Shown here piece by piece: positions 22,929-23,483 of a DNA stretch of 23,483 bases (positions are counted from its first letter, which is position 1; each line of letters starts with the position of its first letter). Location: positions 1 through 23,483 of the IMG/VR virus record IMGVR_UViG_3300030294_000162; one strand, given 5' to 3'. Source of the stretch: a virus. The notes under the pieces are model-generated. The model ran no database searches. It had not been told where the DNA came from and saw only the letters and a list, made by a program, of their open reading frames with translations. The position numbers and the translations under genes are program-made.

Positions 22929-23483
22929 TCAGTTTTCTAAGTCAGATAAATCCTGCTGTACTCGCTCTAGCAGCTCACCCAAATATTCAATATGGGCGGC
23001 TCGTTTTGCTGCTCCATCTAGATTCCCCTGTTCTTCGTCAAAACTTTTCAAGTCTGCGATTCTGCCGATTTCACACTCCAACATGTTCATTGTCGACTTG
23101 ACAGCATAGATATTATTTTCAATATCCTCTATCGATCGTTGATGCATGGTGTTTTCATCTTCTTGTGTTTTTTTTGGTGTTGTTACTGCTTGATGGCTTT
23201 CTTTTTTTGCCGTTGCATCTTTTAATTTAGGCTTGCCATCCGTTTTTTCGTATACGGCTTTTTGATCCGCTGCCGACATGCTGGATAGTTCTGTTGCTGT
23301 ACTCATGCTGATATTTCCGTCTTTGAATTCTTCTTTAAGTTCCGGTGTAAGGCTCTTATCAATTTGTTCCATTCTGCCAACTGCACTTTTACTCATTTTT
23401 AAAGTATCCGCAATAATTTCACGCAAGCGCCCTGGTAATTGGTGGCCTGCTTCTTTATATTCTAAAAGCAATAATTTCAATTG
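22929..23483 (-). CDS. ParB-like protein, N-terminus beyond the window
   Basis: The frame is open from the right edge to TGA 22931-22929. No credible start is seen (the first TTG has no room for a site), so the gene continues to the right. Visible residues 1-60 hold the central ParB/Spo0J-type DNA-binding part: LKLLLLEYKEAGHQLPGRLR, EIIADTLKMSKSAVGRM (helix-turn-helix) and LKDGNISMSTATELSSM (EFKDGNIS...). The rest is charged and helical with ENNIYAVKSTMNMLECEIGR. The ParB nuclease-like N-terminal domain would lie outside. Phage ParB-like proteins regulate or nick DNA; here the role is unknown. Confidence 0.75.
   Translation of the reverse strand, partial: QLKLLLLEYKEAGHQLPGRLREIIADTLKMSKSAVGRMEQIDKSLTPELKEEFKDGNISMSTATELSSMSAADQKAVYEKTDGKPKLKDATAKKESHQAVTTPKKTQEDENTMHQRSIEDIENNIYAVKSTMNMLECEIGRIADLKSFDEEQGNLDGAAKRAAHIEYLGELLERVQQDLSDLEN

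Overview
The window is a contiguous piece of a tailed-phage genome or prophage. Every supported gene lies on the minus strand, so transcription runs from right (23483) to left (1). Short intergenic gaps, many ATGA or TAATG start/stop overlaps, A+T-rich DNA and strong AGGAGG-type ribosome binding sites point to a low-G+C Bacillota (Firmicutes) host. DUF5651, DUF3102, PcfJ/PcfK-like and RusA-like genes fit that. The class cannot be fixed from the sequence. No integrase, lysis gene, tRNA or host gene is present, so prophage and free phage cannot be told apart.

Right part (15121-23483), early/middle region: a partial ParB-like protein, a PcfK-like (AcrIIA9-family candidate) protein, a PcfJ-like protein, a DUF3102 coiled-coil protein, several small Cys-rich zinc-ribbon proteins, a DUF5651 protein, a RusA-like Holliday junction resolvase and several unrecognised small genes. 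One small gene (16405-16692) is split by a single in-frame amber codon, yet its frame stays open to a coupled ATGA junction with the next gene. Two basic ORFs of 37 and 53 codons fill apparent gaps.

Middle switch (14965-15120): a near-consensus sigma-70 promoter (TTGACA-N17-TAAAAT) faces the structural genes. About 40 nt after its predicted start come two tandem intrinsic terminators whose stems are continuous only in the minus-strand RNA because they use G-U pairs. A perfect 14-bp palindrome lies between promoter and terminators. This is the layout expected of an antiterminated or otherwise regulated late promoter.

Left part (1-14943), packaging and morphogenesis in lambda order: HNH-like protein, a small Cys-rich protein, a noncoding stretch with GATAAT repeats and a GC-rich cos candidate, Nu1-like small terminase, GpA-like large terminase, gpW-like connector, portal (gpB), ClpP-fold protease fused to a scaffold-like tail (gpC/Nu3), decoration protein (gpD), major capsid protein (gpE), head-tail completion proteins, tail tube protein (gpV-like) with an inserted domain, tail assembly chaperones G and G-T joined by a clear A AAA AAC -1 frameshift site, and a tape measure protein with a lytic transglycosylase domain that runs off the left edge. 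The layout is that of a lambda-like siphovirus with cos-type packaging.

Most notable unnamed signals: the promoter/double-terminator switch, the G/G-T frameshift (the second half has no start codon of its own and would be missed by ordinary ORF calling), the amber-interrupted gene, and the GATAAT-repeat block (one 19-bp site matches the classical Fur box at 16 of 19 positions) next to the cos candidate.
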